A stretch of DNA of 64,000 nucleotides from Nitrospira sp. BO4 (GTDB taxonomy: Bacteria > Nitrospirota > Nitrospiria > Nitrospirales > Nitrospiraceae): positions 248,001-312,000 of the forward strand of contig JAMPUU010000024.1 of NCBI GenBank assembly GCA_030144965.1, in the 5' to 3' direction. Position 1 is the first letter of the stretch, and each line of letters starts with the position of its first letter. The notes beneath the pieces were generated by a model. It had not been told where the DNA came from, searched no databases, and worked only from the letters and a program-made list of their open reading frames with translations. Shown piece by piece: positions 1 through 9,091 of the stretch. The position numbers were made by a program, and so were the translations under genes.

Positions 1-1694
1 GTTCTTTCGGAATCTTCGATAAGTCCTACCATACCCAGCATGGGCGTTGGATAGATCGATAGCCCGTTGGTTTCATTGTAAAAGCTGACGTTCCCGCTCA
101 CGATGGGGATCTGGAAGTGCTCGCAGGCGTCTTTCATCCCTTCGATCGCCATGACGAACTGCCACATGATGTCGGGCCGCTCGGGGTTGCCGAAATTGAG
201 ACAATCCGTCAAGCCGATCGGTACGGCGCCGGAACAGACGAGATTGCGCGCCGCCTCAGCCACGGCCAGACGGGCGCCTTCATAGGGATGCAACAGACAA
301 TAGCGGCTGTTGCAATCGACCGTCATCGCCACCGCTTTGTTCGTGCCTTTGATCCGCACCACCGCCGCGTCGGATCCGGGACGCACCGTCGTGTTCGTTC
401 GCACCATATGATCGTACTGTTCGTACACCCACCGCTTGCTGGCGATCGTCGGCGATTCCAACAGCGCCAGCAAGGCCGCATTCGCATCTTTCACATCGGG
501 GATGGCGTCGTAATTCAGGTTCGTCAACATGTCTTGGTAAGCCGGCGGCTGATAGGGCCGGTCATAACGCGGGCCGTCGTCGGCCAAGGCCTTGGCCGGA
601 ATTTCCGCGACGACCTTTCCCTGATCCGTCACACGCAAGATTCCATCGGCCGTCACTTTTCCAACCACCGCAACGTCCAGATCCCACTTCCGGCAAATTG
701 CGATGCATTCGTCTTCCTTGCCGGCTTTCGCCACCATCAACATGCGTTCTTGTGACTCCGACAGCATGATTTCATACGGCGTCATGCCGGGTTCGCGCCT
801 CGGCACCACGGTCAGGTCCAGCTCGATCCCGTTGCCGGCGCGGGAAGCCATTTCGCAAGAAGAACTCGTCAGACCCGCGGCGCCCATGTCTTGAATTCCG
901 ACGAGCACATCGCGCTCCATCAATTCCAAACATGCCTCCAGCAGCAATTTCTCGGTAAACGGATCGCCGACCTGCACCGTCGGACGTTTTTGGTCCGACT
1001 GATCGTCGAACGAATCCGAGGCCATTGTTGCACCGTGGATCCCGTCGCGCCCGGTTTTGGAGCCGAAATAAATCACGGGATTGCCGACGCCCGCTGCCGT
1101 GCCGCGGAATATCTTGTCCTTGTGAGCAAGACCCAGACAAAAAACGTTGACCAACGGATTGAGCGCATAGATGTCGTTGAAGACGATCTCGCCTCCCACG
1201 GTAGGGACCCCCATGCAATTGCCGTATCCCGCAATACCGGAGATGACTCCCTTCATGAGATGACGATTCTTCTGCGAATGCAATTCCCCGAACCGCAATG
1301 AATCGAGCAGCGCGATCGGCCGCGCCCCCATGGTAAAGATATCGCGCAGAATCCCGCCGACTCCCGTGGCTGCTCCCTGATAGGGTTCGATGAACGACGG
1401 ATGGTTGTGCGACTCCATTTTAAAGACGACGCACAGTCCTTCGCCGATATCGATCGCCCCGGCGTTTTCGCCGGGTCCTTGCACGACACGGGGCCCGGTC
1501 GTCGGCAGCTTCTTCAAGTGCACACGCGAACTCTTGTATGAACAGTGCTCGGACCACATGACCGAGAACATGCCCAATTCCGTCAGATTGGGTTCGCGCC
1601 CAAGAATGCCGAGGATTTTTTGGTATTCCTCGCCCGTCAGATTGTGCTGTGCGATCAGATCCTTGGTGATATGCGACGTGCCGGTCTGCATCAT
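1..1694 (-). CDS. purL: Phosphoribosylformylglycinamidine synthase subunit PurL (partial, C-terminus outside window)
   Basis: ATP-dependent amidation of FGAR to FGAM in purine synthesis, using ammonia delivered by PurQ in a complex with PurS. About 564 N-terminal residues are visible and the reading frame runs off the left edge. Recognisable PurL blocks are the N-terminal SEHCSYKSS, the ESHNHPS stretch, [18 protein letters not shown] and the [12 protein letters not shown] segment. The frame has an upstream TAG and then two ATG codons, at 1694 and 1691; I chose the first, preceded by a short AGGG. It is the small PurL type, matching the separate purS and purQ genes upstream. A secreted Ig-like gene and a hairpin separate it from purQ, so it may have its own promoter. 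Confidence 0.96.
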   Translation of the reverse strand, partial: MMQTGTSHITKDLIAQHNLTGEEYQKILGILGREPNLTELGMFSVMWSEHCSYKSSRVHLKKLPTTGPRVVQGPGENAGAIDIGEGLCVVFKMESHNHPSFIEPYQGAATGVGGILRDIFTMGARPIALLDSLRFGELHSQKNRHLMKGVISGIAGYGNCMGVPTVGGEIVFNDIYALNPLVNVFCLGLAHKDKIFRGTAAGVGNPVIYFGSKTGRDGIHGATMASDSFDDQSDQKRPTVQVGDPFTEKLLLEACLELMERDVLVGIQDMGAAGLTSSSCEMASRAGNGIELDLTVVPRREPGMTPYEIMLSESQERMLMVAKAGKEDECIAICRKWDLDVAVVGKVTADGILRVTDQGKVVAEIPAKALADDGPRYDRPYQPPAYQDMLTNLNYDAIPDVKDANAALLALLESPTIASKRWVYEQYDHMVRTNTTVRPGSDAAVVRIKGTNKAVAMTVDCNSRYCLLHPYEGARLAVAEAARNLVCSGAVPIGLTDCLNFGNPERPDIMWQFVMAIEGMKDACEHFQIPIVSGNVSFYNETNGLSIYPTPMLGMVGLIEDSER

Positions 1695-1724
1695 GCCCTA
1701 AGGGTCACAGCGATAAAGACTTCC

Positions 1725-1739
1725 ATTGGATATTCCAAT
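1725..1739. promoter_or_regulatory. 15-bp inverted repeat upstream of purL
   Basis: A perfect 6-bp-arm inverted repeat (ATTGGA-TAT-TCCAAT) lies about 30 nt before the purL start. Its position would suit a repressor operator or a promoter-overlapping site. It does not resemble the E. coli PurR box. Function is inferred from position only. Confidence 0.3.
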
Positions 1740-1797
1740 CTCCCGACTGTTCAGCTCCCGGACATGCATGCCGCAGCCGCAAGCGCTGCAAGCGTAA

Positions 1798-1829
1798 CCG
1801 GCGAGGCACTCGATCGAGTGCCTCGCCGG
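1798..1829 (-). terminator. Perfect 16+16 inverted repeat after the Ig-like gene
   Basis: The 32-bp segment is a complete palindrome of two 16-base arms; as RNA it would form a stem of about 14 bp closed by a tiny loop. It follows the stop codon of the gene at 1861-2196 by about 30 nt and precedes purL. The minus strand has only a short TTTT before the stem and TTACG after it, so it is not a canonical U-tract terminator. Termination, mRNA stabilisation or protein binding are all possible. Confidence 0.5.
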
Positions 1830-1860
1830 TCAGATGATTGAAAGGCAAAACCCGATTGTT

Positions 1861-2196
1861 CTACTGTACTTCCACCTTCACGGCTGATTCAGCGGCTAGC
1901 GTTTGATGATCTTTATCTGCCGCCACGACCTTGATCTCATGGCTGCCCGGTGACATCCCCTTGACCGTCCCTTTCCAGCCCTTCTGGTATTCGCCGTCTA
2001 CGAAACAATGGACGTGCGTCGCCTGGTTCCCCTTCGTAAGTTCGTAGACCACCTCGACGTCACTCGCCACCTTGGCTCCCTGTGCCGGACTCGTTATCGC
2101 CACCTTGCTGCCGTCATCTGAGGCAGCAAACGCATTGACACCCGAACCGAAGGCCAACAACCCAACCGCCGCCAATACTGCACCTACACCTCTCAT
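1861..2196 (-). CDS. Secreted Ig-like domain protein, function unknown
   Basis: A 111-residue protein. An N-terminal signal peptide (hydrophobic residues about 5-22, then AFAAS) is followed by one beta-rich domain opening with the ITSPAQGAKV pattern typical of bacterial Ig-like or 'Big' modules, and containing THVHCFVDG and GSHEIKVVAADKD. Likely periplasmic or exported. The start at 2196 is set by a strong AGGAGGG just upstream; a longer in-frame extension exists but lacks this site and would bury the signal peptide. It sits between purQ and purL on the same strand although nothing links it to purine synthesis. The exact family is not recognised. Confidence 0.75.
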   Translation of the reverse strand: MRGVGAVLAAVGLLAFGSGVNAFAASDDGSKVAITSPAQGAKVASDVEVVYELTKGNQATHVHCFVDGEYQKGWKGTVKGMSPGSHEIKVVAADKDHQTLAAESAVKVEVQ

Positions 2197-2345
2197 CTCA
2201 ACCCTCCTCATGTATGAAAGAAGATCATGACTGATACCGACTGACTGCCTCCACACTTTACCGCGACCACTTCTCATCTTCAATCCTTCGGCAACGCTCT
2301 CGGTCAATTGTCGAGCTCGCTTGACTGTTCTCGCATATGGAGCGC

Positions 2346-3059
2346 TTACCGCACGTGCGCTAACTTTTTGTGCCCCAACGACGCAATGATCGACTGGAAG
2401 ATAGTCCGCCCATCATCATTACCAAGCACCGCCTCTGCGCAGCGCTCCGGATGCGGCATCATACCCAGCACATTCCCCTCGGCATTGCGGATACCTGCGA
2501 TGTTGTCGAGCGAACCGTTCGGGCAAGCATCTTCTGTGACCTCTCCATCTGCCGTGCAATAGCGAAAGACCACTTGGGCGTTCGCCCGAAGGCTCGCCAG
2601 TGTCACGGGATCGGTATAGTAATTCCCATCCGCATGCGCAATCGGGATCTTGAGCACTTGTCCGGACGTGCATCCATTCGTAAACGGTGTCGCGGCATTC
2701 TCCACCTTCACGTAGGTCTCGCGGCAGATGAAGTGCAACGACTTATTGCGCAACATGGCGCCTGGCAGCAGCCCCGCTTCGAGGAGAATCTGGAATCCAT
2801 TGCAAATCCCGAGCACCAGTCCACCGTCGGCGGCAAATTGCTTCACCGCTTGCATGACGGGAGAGAACCGCGCAATGGCTCCCGTCCGGAGATAATCACC
2901 GTACGAAAACCCGCCCGGCAGGATGACCGCGTTCAACCCCGCGAGTGACGTCTCCTTATGCCACACCATCGTCACATCTTGCCCTAGCACATCCCGAATC
3001 ACGTACCGACAATCGTGATCGCAATTACTGCCTGGGAAAACCACTACTCCAATATTCAT
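2346..3059 (-). CDS. purQ: Phosphoribosylformylglycinamidine synthase subunit PurQ (glutaminase)
   Basis: Class I glutamine amidotransferase subunit that releases ammonia from glutamine for PurL. The 237-residue protein shows the nucleophile elbow GICNGFQIL with the catalytic Cys and the C-terminal MMPHPERC containing the His and Glu of the triad. The start [14 protein letters not shown] at 3059 is preceded by GAGGAAC; the frame is open further upstream but those residues are not PurQ-like and overlap purS. It follows purS by 16 nt, in the usual purS-purQ order. Confidence 0.97.
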   Translation of the reverse strand: MNIGVVVFPGSNCDHDCRYVIRDVLGQDVTMVWHKETSLAGLNAVILPGGFSYGDYLRTGAIARFSPVMQAVKQFAADGGLVLGICNGFQILLEAGLLPGAMLRNKSLHFICRETYVKVENAATPFTNGCTSGQVLKIPIAHADGNYYTDPVTLASLRANAQVVFRYCTADGEVTEDACPNGSLDNIAGIRNAEGNVLGMMPHPERCAEAVLGNDDGRTIFQSIIASLGHKKLAHVR

Positions 3060-3075
3060 CAGTTCCTCGCCATGT

Positions 3076-3315
3076 TCATCCCAACTCATACCGATATTCT
3101 TCAATGATGGTATTTGCCAGAAGCTTCTCGCACATTGACTTGACCTCAACTTCGGCCTTTGCTTTATCCGTCTCCCGGAGTTCCAGCTCCATGTACTTTC
3201 CTACCCGAACATTTGCGGCATTTTTAAACCCCAGCGAGTCCAACGCATGCTCAATCGCTTTGCCCTGGGGATCGAGTATCCCTTGTTTCAGCGTCACATG
3301 AATTTTGACTTTCAC
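3076..3315 (-). CDS. purS: Phosphoribosylformylglycinamidine synthase subunit PurS
   Basis: Small structural subunit bridging PurQ and PurL in the three-part FGAM synthase. At 79 residues it has normal PurS length, with [15 protein letters not shown] at the N-terminus and [14 protein letters not shown] near the end. The start is a GTG at 3315, chosen because AGAGGAG precedes it and because it overlaps the stop of the upstream gene in a GTGA arrangement, suggesting translational coupling. A longer frame exists but its extra residues lie inside the upstream gene. Confidence 0.94.
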   Translation of the reverse strand: MKVKIHVTLKQGILDPQGKAIEHALDSLGFKNAANVRVGKYMELELRETDKAKAEVEVKSMCEKLLANTIIEEYRYELG

Positions 3316-3527
3316 TCTTGACTCCTCTGATCGGCCGATTTGGTCTGACGATCGACGTATCTCTTGATCCACAAGATGGCCGCGACGGTCAGCCCGCCGG
3401 CAAACACCAGGCCGACAAAGGCCCAGCGCCAGGGCGATTCGTTCAACCGATAGGCCATCATGCCCACGATGGCCGCCCAGACCACCACCGATGCGATCAG
3501 GCCATAATTCAAATATGCCCGCAGCAT
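3312..3527 (-). CDS. Small two-helix membrane protein, function unknown
   Basis: A 71-residue protein with two predicted membrane helices (about residues 9-25 and 35-53) and a charged C-terminal tail. It lies between purC and purS on the operon strand, and its stop overlaps the GTG start of purS by four bases, so it is probably translated as part of the purine operon. I recognise no family. It could be a small housekeeping membrane protein carried by chance or a modulator tied to the operon. Confidence 0.7.
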   Translation of the reverse strand: MLRAYLNYGLIASVVVWAAIVGMMAYRLNESPWRWAFVGLVFAGGLTVAAILWIKRYVDRQTKSADQRSQE

Positions 3528-3682
3528 CCTTGTTCTTTTTCCCTTCCCTTAACTGTTGAAGGGCATGGCTGGGTTGTCCTCAACTGCGCGCATGCAACGA
3601 GCATCGCCCGCCTTGATCATAATTTCATGAGTACCGCATGCGCGTTGCGCGAGCAAGGAGGATGACCCCGCCATCCCCTTCC

Positions 3683-4387
3683 TTACCCACACACCCGTTT
3701 CAACACCTCCTGATACGCCTCCTCGATCTTCCCCATATCTTTTCGAAACCGATCCTTATCCATCGACTCCCCGGTCGTCAGATCCCAAAAACGGCACGTG
3801 TCCGGAGAAATTTCGTCCGCCAGGATCAGTTTGTTATGAAAGATGCCGAACTCTAATTTGAGGTCGACTAACCGCATCTGCCGTTCAGCAAAGAACGGTT
3901 TGAGGATCTTGTTCACCGCGTGACCCAACTCGCGCAGCTCACGCAAGACTCCTGGTGTCGCCACGTTCATCAGTCGAAGGTGATCGTCATTGACCAGCGG
4001 ATCACCGAGCGCATCATTCTTGTAATAGAACTCGACGAGCGCCGGATCAATCCGATTCCCCTCTTTCAGTCCGAGTCGTTTGGCCAAACTGCCCGCCACC
4101 ACGTTGCGCACCACGACTTCTACGGGCACGATCCTCACCTTCTTCGTGAGCATTTCCCGATCGTTCAGTCGCTCCACAAAGTGTGTACGGACACCGCTTT
4201 GCTCCAAGAGCCGGAAAAGCCGCTCCGACACCTTGTTATTGATGACACCTTTTTCGAGGATGGTGCCGCGCTTCTGTGCATTGAAGGCTGTCGCATCGTC
4301 TTTGAAATACTGAACGACCTGATCCGGGTTGCCCGTTAGAAAGATTTTCTTCGCTTTCCCTTCGTAAAGAAGCGTCCCCGTCGCCAT
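3683..4387 (-). CDS. purC: Phosphoribosylaminoimidazole-succinocarboxamide synthase (SAICAR synthetase)
   Basis: Joins aspartate to CAIR using ATP in the purine pathway. The 234-residue protein has the family N-terminus LYEGKAKKIF, the VRNVVAGSLAKRLG segment and the LADEISPDTCRFWD motif. Length is typical of the compact bacterial enzyme. ATG at 4387 is preceded by GAGGT. It follows the chlorite dismutase gene by 21 nt on the same strand. About 155 nt without a gene separate it from the small membrane protein downstream. Confidence 0.97.
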   Translation of the reverse strand: MATGTLLYEGKAKKIFLTGNPDQVVQYFKDDATAFNAQKRGTILEKGVINNKVSERLFRLLEQSGVRTHFVERLNDREMLTKKVRIVPVEVVVRNVVAGSLAKRLGLKEGNRIDPALVEFYYKNDALGDPLVNDDHLRLMNVATPGVLRELRELGHAVNKILKPFFAERQMRLVDLKLEFGIFHNKLILADEISPDTCRFWDLTTGESMDKDRFRKDMGKIEEAYQEVLKRVCG

Positions 4388-4408
4388 GATAGACCTCGAT
4401 GATTCAGC

Positions 4409-5203
4409 TCACTGCGCCAACATCTCAATGATCTCGTCCAACGATTTCATCGTCCCGAGCAAAGTTGGGTTTCCAAACCGGCGCGTATAGTGGAATTCCT
4501 TCACCTTCTCGAGCGACAACACGAGGCTATGAAAGTCCTCCAGCTTGGATGTTTCAAAATAGGTGATAAAGTCCAGATCGTCCAACCCACTGGAGTGGTA
4601 AAGCTTTCGCTTGACCGTCTTCAGATAGGGCAGCGTCGCCGCCGTATGCTCCTGCATCATCCCCACCCGTTTCTCTTGATCCAGCCCCCACCATTCGGGC
4701 GATTTCCTGATCGGGATCACGATGGCATAGGGCTTCGGACCCGGCTCGCTGAGGGTTTTCAGTTCAGCCTTTACCTGATCCGAGAATCCTGGAACATAAT
4801 TCGGTTTTTTAGTGAGCCCGTGCATGACCCCGGCCGTCTTGAGATGCTTCCCGAACTGGCTGCTTCGCAAATCGACCAGAAATTCCTGCGTATCACGCAA
4901 TTCCGTCGCGTGGATCCGGAACAACAGATCGGCCTGATCGGACAGCCCACGAAGCAGGTAGAGATCGATCGCCACTTTCTCCCGATACTGTTCGACGACG
5001 CCTTTGAATGTCGCCAGATGAGCGATGCGGGTCGAGGGGTCTTGCTTGACCCACTCCTCGTCGAGAGCAAATACTGCAAACGTGCCATAGACTCCGGGCT
5101 CGCTGAGGAGCTTCTCGCGGTCAGCCGCAGCCTGAACGCCGGATAATAAGGGTCCCACCGTCAACCAAATGAGCATCAGTCCCGTCACGAGCGATTGAGT
5201 CAT
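4409..5203 (-). CDS. cld: Chlorite dismutase (periplasmic heme enzyme)
   Basis: Heme b enzyme converting chlorite to chloride and O2. The 264-residue precursor has a signal peptide (hydrophobic residues 4-20, cleavage near VQAA/ADREK). H186 in MMQEHT and R199 in TVKRKLYHSS are 13 residues apart, as the proximal heme ligand and distal catalytic Arg are in true Cld. Subtracting a 26-residue signal gives H160 and R173, the numbering I recall for the Nitrospira defluvii enzyme. LYHSSGLDDLDFITYFET and the C-terminal RRFGNPTLLGTM also fit. Its ATG overlaps the purB stop (ATGA), so it is coupled to purB; purC follows. Nothing suggests damage or transfer. Confidence 0.95.
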   Translation of the reverse strand: MTQSLVTGLMLIWLTVGPLLSGVQAAADREKLLSEPGVYGTFAVFALDEEWVKQDPSTRIAHLATFKGVVEQYREKVAIDLYLLRGLSDQADLLFRIHATELRDTQEFLVDLRSSQFGKHLKTAGVMHGLTKKPNYVPGFSDQVKAELKTLSEPGPKPYAIVIPIRKSPEWWGLDQEKRVGMMQEHTAATLPYLKTVKRKLYHSSGLDDLDFITYFETSKLEDFHSLVLSLEKVKEFHYTRRFGNPTLLGTMKSLDEIIEMLAQ

Positions 5204-6540
5204 GATCTCGTTCCCTTCTTCCCGGTGCCGAATGAACGGGACTTGCCTCGCCCGAATACCCGCCGATAGATCTGATCGAGATGACGCAAGTAATATTTGG
5301 GGTTAAAACAGGCTGCGATTTCATGTTTCTTAAGATGCTGCGAGATAAACGGATCTTTCGCTGCCAGTTCCTGCAACCCACCTCCTCCCCTCCAGGAGGC
5401 CATGGCATTGCGCTGAACGGCTTCGTACGACTCCTTTCGCTGCGCGCCCTTGTCAACTAAGGCCAACAGTAACCGCTGCGAATAAATGAGTCCTCCGGTC
5501 AGTTCCAGGTTTCGGCGCATTCGGTCCGGATAGACGATCAAATCTTTGATCAGATCGGTGATCTTGGCAAGCATGTAGTCGATCAAAATCGTGCTGTCCG
5601 GCATGATGACCCGCTCAACCGACGAATGACTGATATCACGTTCGTGCCAGAGGGCCACATTTTCCATCGCCGCCACACTGTTGGCCCGCACCAGCCTCGC
5701 CAAGCCGCACAGATTTTCCGAGACGATCGGGTTCCGTTTATGCGGCATCGCCGAGGATCCCTTTTGACCTTCGGAGAAATACTCTTCGGCTTCGAGGACT
5801 TCAGTGCGCTGAAGGTGGCGGATCTCGACGGCAAATTTCTCGATGCTTGCCGCCAGCAACGCGAGCGCCGCCGAATAGGACGCATGACGGTCCCGTTGGA
5901 CCACTTGGTTGGAGACCGGATCCGCTTTTAGGCCGAGCTTTGCGCAGACATAGTCTTCGATATCGGGGCCCTGATGCGCGAAGGTTCCCATCGCACCGGA
6001 CAGTTTGCCGATTGCGATCTCATTCCGCACCGACCGCAGACGTTCCTGGTGGCGACGGACTTCTTCGTACCAGAGAGCGAGTTTAAGCCCGAAGGAGATC
6101 GGCTCGCCGTGAATCCCGTGTGAGCGTCCGACCATTACCTGGCTCTTATACCGAAACGCCTGTCGTTGCAGTACGACCAGCAACTCCTTGATTCCCTCCA
6201 GAATCAGATCGAGGGCTTCCGTCATTTGCACAGCGAGTGACGTGTCGACAATGTCCGATGACGTAAGCCCCATATGGAGAAACCGGTGCTCCGGTCCCAC
6301 CGTATCCATGAGGGATTCGAGGAAGGCGATCACGTCATGCTTGGTGACCTTTTCGATCTCGGCGATTCGTTCGACATTGACCTTCGCGTGCTTGCGGATC
6401 TTTGCCGCCGTCCCGCGCGGAGCCTGTCCCACCCGCTCGAACGCGGCGCACGCTTGCAACTCGACTTCCAGCCAGATCTCATACTTATGCTTGAGATCCC
6501 AAATGGCTTTCATGCGGGGCCGCGTATACCGCTCAATCAC
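5200..6540 (-). CDS. purB: Adenylosuccinate lyase
   Basis: Fumarate-lyase-superfamily enzyme acting twice in purine synthesis (SAICAR to AICAR, adenylosuccinate to AMP). The 446-residue protein carries the signature [11 protein letters not shown] with the flexible catalytic loop, plus [11 protein letters not shown] and [10 protein letters not shown] substrate-binding segments. The start is a GTG at 6540 overlapping the end of nusB by 8 nt; the initial IERYTRPRM matches the family's usual N-terminus. The stop overlaps the cld start by 4 nt. The last 15 or so residues are basic and Ser/Gly-rich and may be a non-conserved tail. Confidence 0.97.
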   Translation of the reverse strand: MIERYTRPRMKAIWDLKHKYEIWLEVELQACAAFERVGQAPRGTAAKIRKHAKVNVERIAEIEKVTKHDVIAFLESLMDTVGPEHRFLHMGLTSSDIVDTSLAVQMTEALDLILEGIKELLVVLQRQAFRYKSQVMVGRSHGIHGEPISFGLKLALWYEEVRRHQERLRSVRNEIAIGKLSGAMGTFAHQGPDIEDYVCAKLGLKADPVSNQVVQRDRHASYSAALALLAASIEKFAVEIRHLQRTEVLEAEEYFSEGQKGSSAMPHKRNPIVSENLCGLARLVRANSVAAMENVALWHERDISHSSVERVIMPDSTILIDYMLAKITDLIKDLIVYPDRMRRNLELTGGLIYSQRLLLALVDKGAQRKESYEAVQRNAMASWRGGGGLQELAAKDPFISQHLKKHEIAACFNPKYYLRHLDQIYRRVFGRGKSRSFGTGKKGTRS

Positions 6541-6994
6541 CTTCCGCTCTCCTCCAAACCGCCCGAGCCGGATCCGCCCGCTTCTCCGCCAGCCGCGACT
6601 CGGTGGTCAAGGCCTTGTCGAGGATCGCGTTCACAAACTTTGAAGCCTCGTCGTCGGCGAAACTCTTCGCAAGTTCGATGGCTTCGTCCATCGTGACTTT
6701 CGCGGGCACTTCATCTAACCACAGCAACTCATACAGTCCGGCACGCAAGATATTGCGGTCGACGATCGGCATACGACCCACCGTCCAATTCGTCGCATAC
6801 TTGCCAATGGTGGCGTCGAGTTCCATCTTATGTTCCATCACGCCCTTCACCAGCCGCTCCGCAAACTCTTTCGTCTCATCGGACGCCGCGTATTCACGCC
6901 AGAACTCGTCCAGGTGAATATCGGCCTTCCCGTGAATGTCGTGCTGAAACAGAATCTGCAAGGCTCGCTCGCGGGCCTGATGACGGGATCCCAT
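6533..6994 (-). CDS. nusB: Transcription antitermination factor NusB
   Basis: All-helical RNA-binding factor that, with NusE (S10), supports antitermination of rRNA transcription. The 153-residue protein begins [16 protein letters not shown], the conserved NusB opening, and has [21 protein letters not shown] and the helix around [12 protein letters not shown]-terminal basic extension (about 15 residues after DKAL) is unusual but short. It follows ribH by 3 nt, the common rib-nusB arrangement, and overlaps purB by 8 nt. Confidence 0.96.
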   Translation of the reverse strand: MGSRHQARERALQILFQHDIHGKADIHLDEFWREYAASDETKEFAERLVKGVMEHKMELDATIGKYATNWTVGRMPIVDRNILRAGLYELLWLDEVPAKVTMDEAIELAKSFADDEASKFVNAILDKALTTESRLAEKRADPARAVWRRAEGD

Positions 6995-6997
6995 ACG

Positions 6998-7531
6998 CTA
7001 GTTCGCATGCCGCTGCGGGGCCTGCCGTGGATGAGCCGACCGACCCGCATCCGGCTCTTGGTCGATTCCCTTCAACCGTCTCATGACCAGCACCATTTCG
7101 ATCGCAGACGTGGCCGCATCACCACCACGATTGAGCTTGCCCGGATCGGCGCGTTCCTCCGCCTGTGCCACCGTTTCCGTGGTCAACACACCGAAGATGA
7201 TCGGCACTTCGGTATCCAACGCCGCTTGACCGATCCCACGGCTTACCTCGGAGCTAATATACTCGAAATGGGGCGTGTCACCGCGAATCACCGCTCCCAA
7301 GCAGATCACCGCATCGAACCGGCTCGACTTGGCCAGTGTGCGGGCCACAAGCGGAATTTCGAACGCTCCCGGCACCCTTACCACCTCAATGTTCCTTGTA
7401 TCCACACCACGTTTCTCGAGGGTATCCATACAGGCATCGAGCAACTTGCTGGTGACGCGCTGATTGAACTTCGCCGCGACGATGCCGAACTTCAATCCCG
7501 CCATGGAACGCCCCGTCTTCGCAGATTTCAT
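6998..7531 (-). CDS. ribH: 6,7-dimethyl-8-ribityllumazine synthase
   Basis: Penultimate step of riboflavin synthesis. The 177-residue protein shows VPGAFEIP, the GAVIRGDTPHFEYI substrate segment with its conserved His, and TEVPIIFGVLTTET. The roughly 20-residue C-terminal tail (DQEPDAGRSAHP...) extends past the usual end of the fold. Start at 7531 (MKSAK) gives the normal leader before the first strand; an internal ATG at 7504 is possible and neither has a strong ribosome site. Located between ribBA and nusB. Confidence 0.95.
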   Translation of the reverse strand: MKSAKTGRSMAGLKFGIVAAKFNQRVTSKLLDACMDTLEKRGVDTRNIEVVRVPGAFEIPLVARTLAKSSRFDAVICLGAVIRGDTPHFEYISSEVSRGIGQAALDTEVPIIFGVLTTETVAQAEERADPGKLNRGGDAATSAIEMVLVMRRLKGIDQEPDAGRSAHPRQAPQRHAN

Positions 7532-7587
7532 CTTTCAACAGCCGTCTTGGCCCAGATTCCGGAGAAATAGGACGTGGGTGGCGACTT

Positions 7588-8796
7588 TCAGACCTTCTTG
7601 AGAATATGCCCCAGCTTCGTTTTTTTCGTCCGAAGATACCGAACATTCGCCGCGCGCGGGGGGATCTCGACAGGAACACGTTCGACGACCTTGAGACCAT
7701 AGCCCTCGATTCCCACGATCTTACGCGGATTATTCGTGATCAATTTGATCTGGTGCAAACCGAGGTTCGCCAAAATTTGCGCGCCGACTCCATAATCCCG
7801 GAGATCCGCCTTAAACCCGAGTTGCAGATTGGCTTCCACCGTATCACTCCCCTGATCCTGTAAGCCATAGGCCTTGATCTTATTCAGCAACCCGATTCCA
7901 CGGCCTTCTTGATTCAGGTACAGGAGCACTCCGCGGCCTTCTTTCTGAATGATCTCCATCGCCGCATGCAATTGATCACGGCAATCGCAACGCAACGATC
8001 CCAGCGCATCAGCCGTCAGACAGCCGGAGTGCACACGAACAAGGGTCGGTGGACCGCCGTCGACATGCCCCTTGACCAAGGCAATATGCGTTACACCGTC
8101 GATCTGATTCTCGAACGCCACCGCTTCGAACTCGCCAAAGGTCGTGGGCAACCGTGCGCTGGTGACACGTTTGACGAAGGTCTCTCTTTTCATGCGGTAT
8201 TCGATCAAGGCCTTGACCGTGACCATCTTGAGCTTATGGGTCTTGGCAAATTTTGTCAGCTCGGGCACGCGGGCCATCGTGCCGTCTGCGTTCATGATCT
8301 CGCATATCACGCCGGCAGGGCGAAGCCCGGCCAACCTGGCCAGATCGACAGATCCTTCCGTCTGTCCGGCGCGACGGAGCACCCCACCTGTTTGCGCTTT
8401 GAGCGGGAAAACGTGACCAGGTCGCGCGAGATCGCTCGGCTTGGATTTTGGGTCGATCGCCACATGGATCGTCGTGGCTCGATCGGCGGCCGAGATTCCC
8501 GTCGTAATGTCCTTTCGCGCATCGATGGATACTGTAAAGGCGGTGCCGAACGCAGCGGTATTCTCGGAAGCCTGTTGTGGCAATTGCAGCTCTTCTACCC
8601 GTTCAGGCGTCAGAGCCAAACAAATCAGGCCTCGAGCGTGCGTCGCCATGAAGTTGATCACGTGCGGAGTCACTTTCTCCGCTGCAATGACGAGATCACC
8701 TTCATTTTCACGATCCTCGTCGTCCACCAAGATGACGCACCTTCCCTTCTTGATGTCCCGAATTGCGTTTTCGATGCTATCGAAAGGAGTCGTCAT
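7588..8796 (-). CDS. ribBA: Bifunctional DHBP synthase / GTP cyclohydrolase II
   Basis: Makes both riboflavin precursors: residues about 1-200 are the RibB domain ([11 protein letters not shown] acidic metal site, [26 protein letters not shown]) and about 205-402 the RibA domain with zinc Cys residues in [20 protein letters not shown] and the NQEGRGIGL catalytic loop. Both sets of catalytic motifs look intact, so it should be active in both reactions. It is the first gene of the minus-strand cluster that continues through ribH, nusB, purB, cld and purC. I see no FMN riboswitch consensus upstream. Confidence 0.97.
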   Translation of the reverse strand: MTTPFDSIENAIRDIKKGRCVILVDDEDRENEGDLVIAAEKVTPHVINFMATHARGLICLALTPERVEELQLPQQASENTAAFGTAFTVSIDARKDITTGISAADRATTIHVAIDPKSKPSDLARPGHVFPLKAQTGGVLRRAGQTEGSVDLARLAGLRPAGVICEIMNADGTMARVPELTKFAKTHKLKMVTVKALIEYRMKRETFVKRVTSARLPTTFGEFEAVAFENQIDGVTHIALVKGHVDGGPPTLVRVHSGCLTADALGSLRCDCRDQLHAAMEIIQKEGRGVLLYLNQEGRGIGLLNKIKAYGLQDQGSDTVEANLQLGFKADLRDYGVGAQILANLGLHQIKLITNNPRKIVGIEGYGLKVVERVPVEIPPRAANVRYLRTKKTKLGHILKKV

Positions 8797-8893
8797 ATGT
8801 TTCTGACGGAGAGCCGTGAACTCAACCTTTACCTATGACACGCCGGCAATTTATCATTAAACATTGAAGATTTAGAAGCTCAAGAAGCTGACA

Positions 8894-8923
8894 GCTTAAC
8901 TCTGTTTCCGCCCCGACTGTCAA
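8894..8923 (-). promoter_or_regulatory. Candidate sigma-70 promoter for the ribBA cluster
   Basis: On the minus strand a perfect TTGACA (8918-8923) is followed after 18 nt by TTAAGC (8894-8899), a poor -10. It is the only good -35 in the ribBA-rpoH divergent spacer. The leader to ribBA would be about 95 nt. Confidence 0.3.
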
Positions 8924-9021
8924 CCAAAAAAACACCGAACTTCCGCGAGTCTTGATGGAGAAGAGCCATCCGTCACCACATCCTGTATTCTGCGCCAGAG
9001 AAGATCGTGTGCCTCCTCAAC

Positions 9022-9047
9022 GTCCGCATGAGCGGGCGGGGCTTTTT
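9022..9047 (+). other. Hairpin with U-tract in the rpoH leader
   Basis: GTCCGC-ATGA-GCGGGC forms a 6-bp stem with a tetraloop, followed by GGGGC and five T residues, about 45 nt before the rpoH start. It resembles a weak intrinsic terminator on the plus strand, but no gene precedes it. It could be an attenuator or a folded leader of rpoH. The rest of the 8797-9091 spacer shows nothing else clear. Confidence 0.3.
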
Positions 9048-9091
9048 CAGCGTTGTTGCAGCCTAGGAATCTAGTGTAGTCTTCCTTCTTC

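Noticed and set aside
117-755. A 212-codon plus-strand frame at the left edge
   Set aside because: It is antisense to purL, whose own frame gives an unambiguous protein across the same bases.
8797-9091. Possible FMN riboswitch upstream of ribBA
   Set aside because: I looked for the conserved RFN core on the minus strand and did not find it; only a weak promoter is visible.
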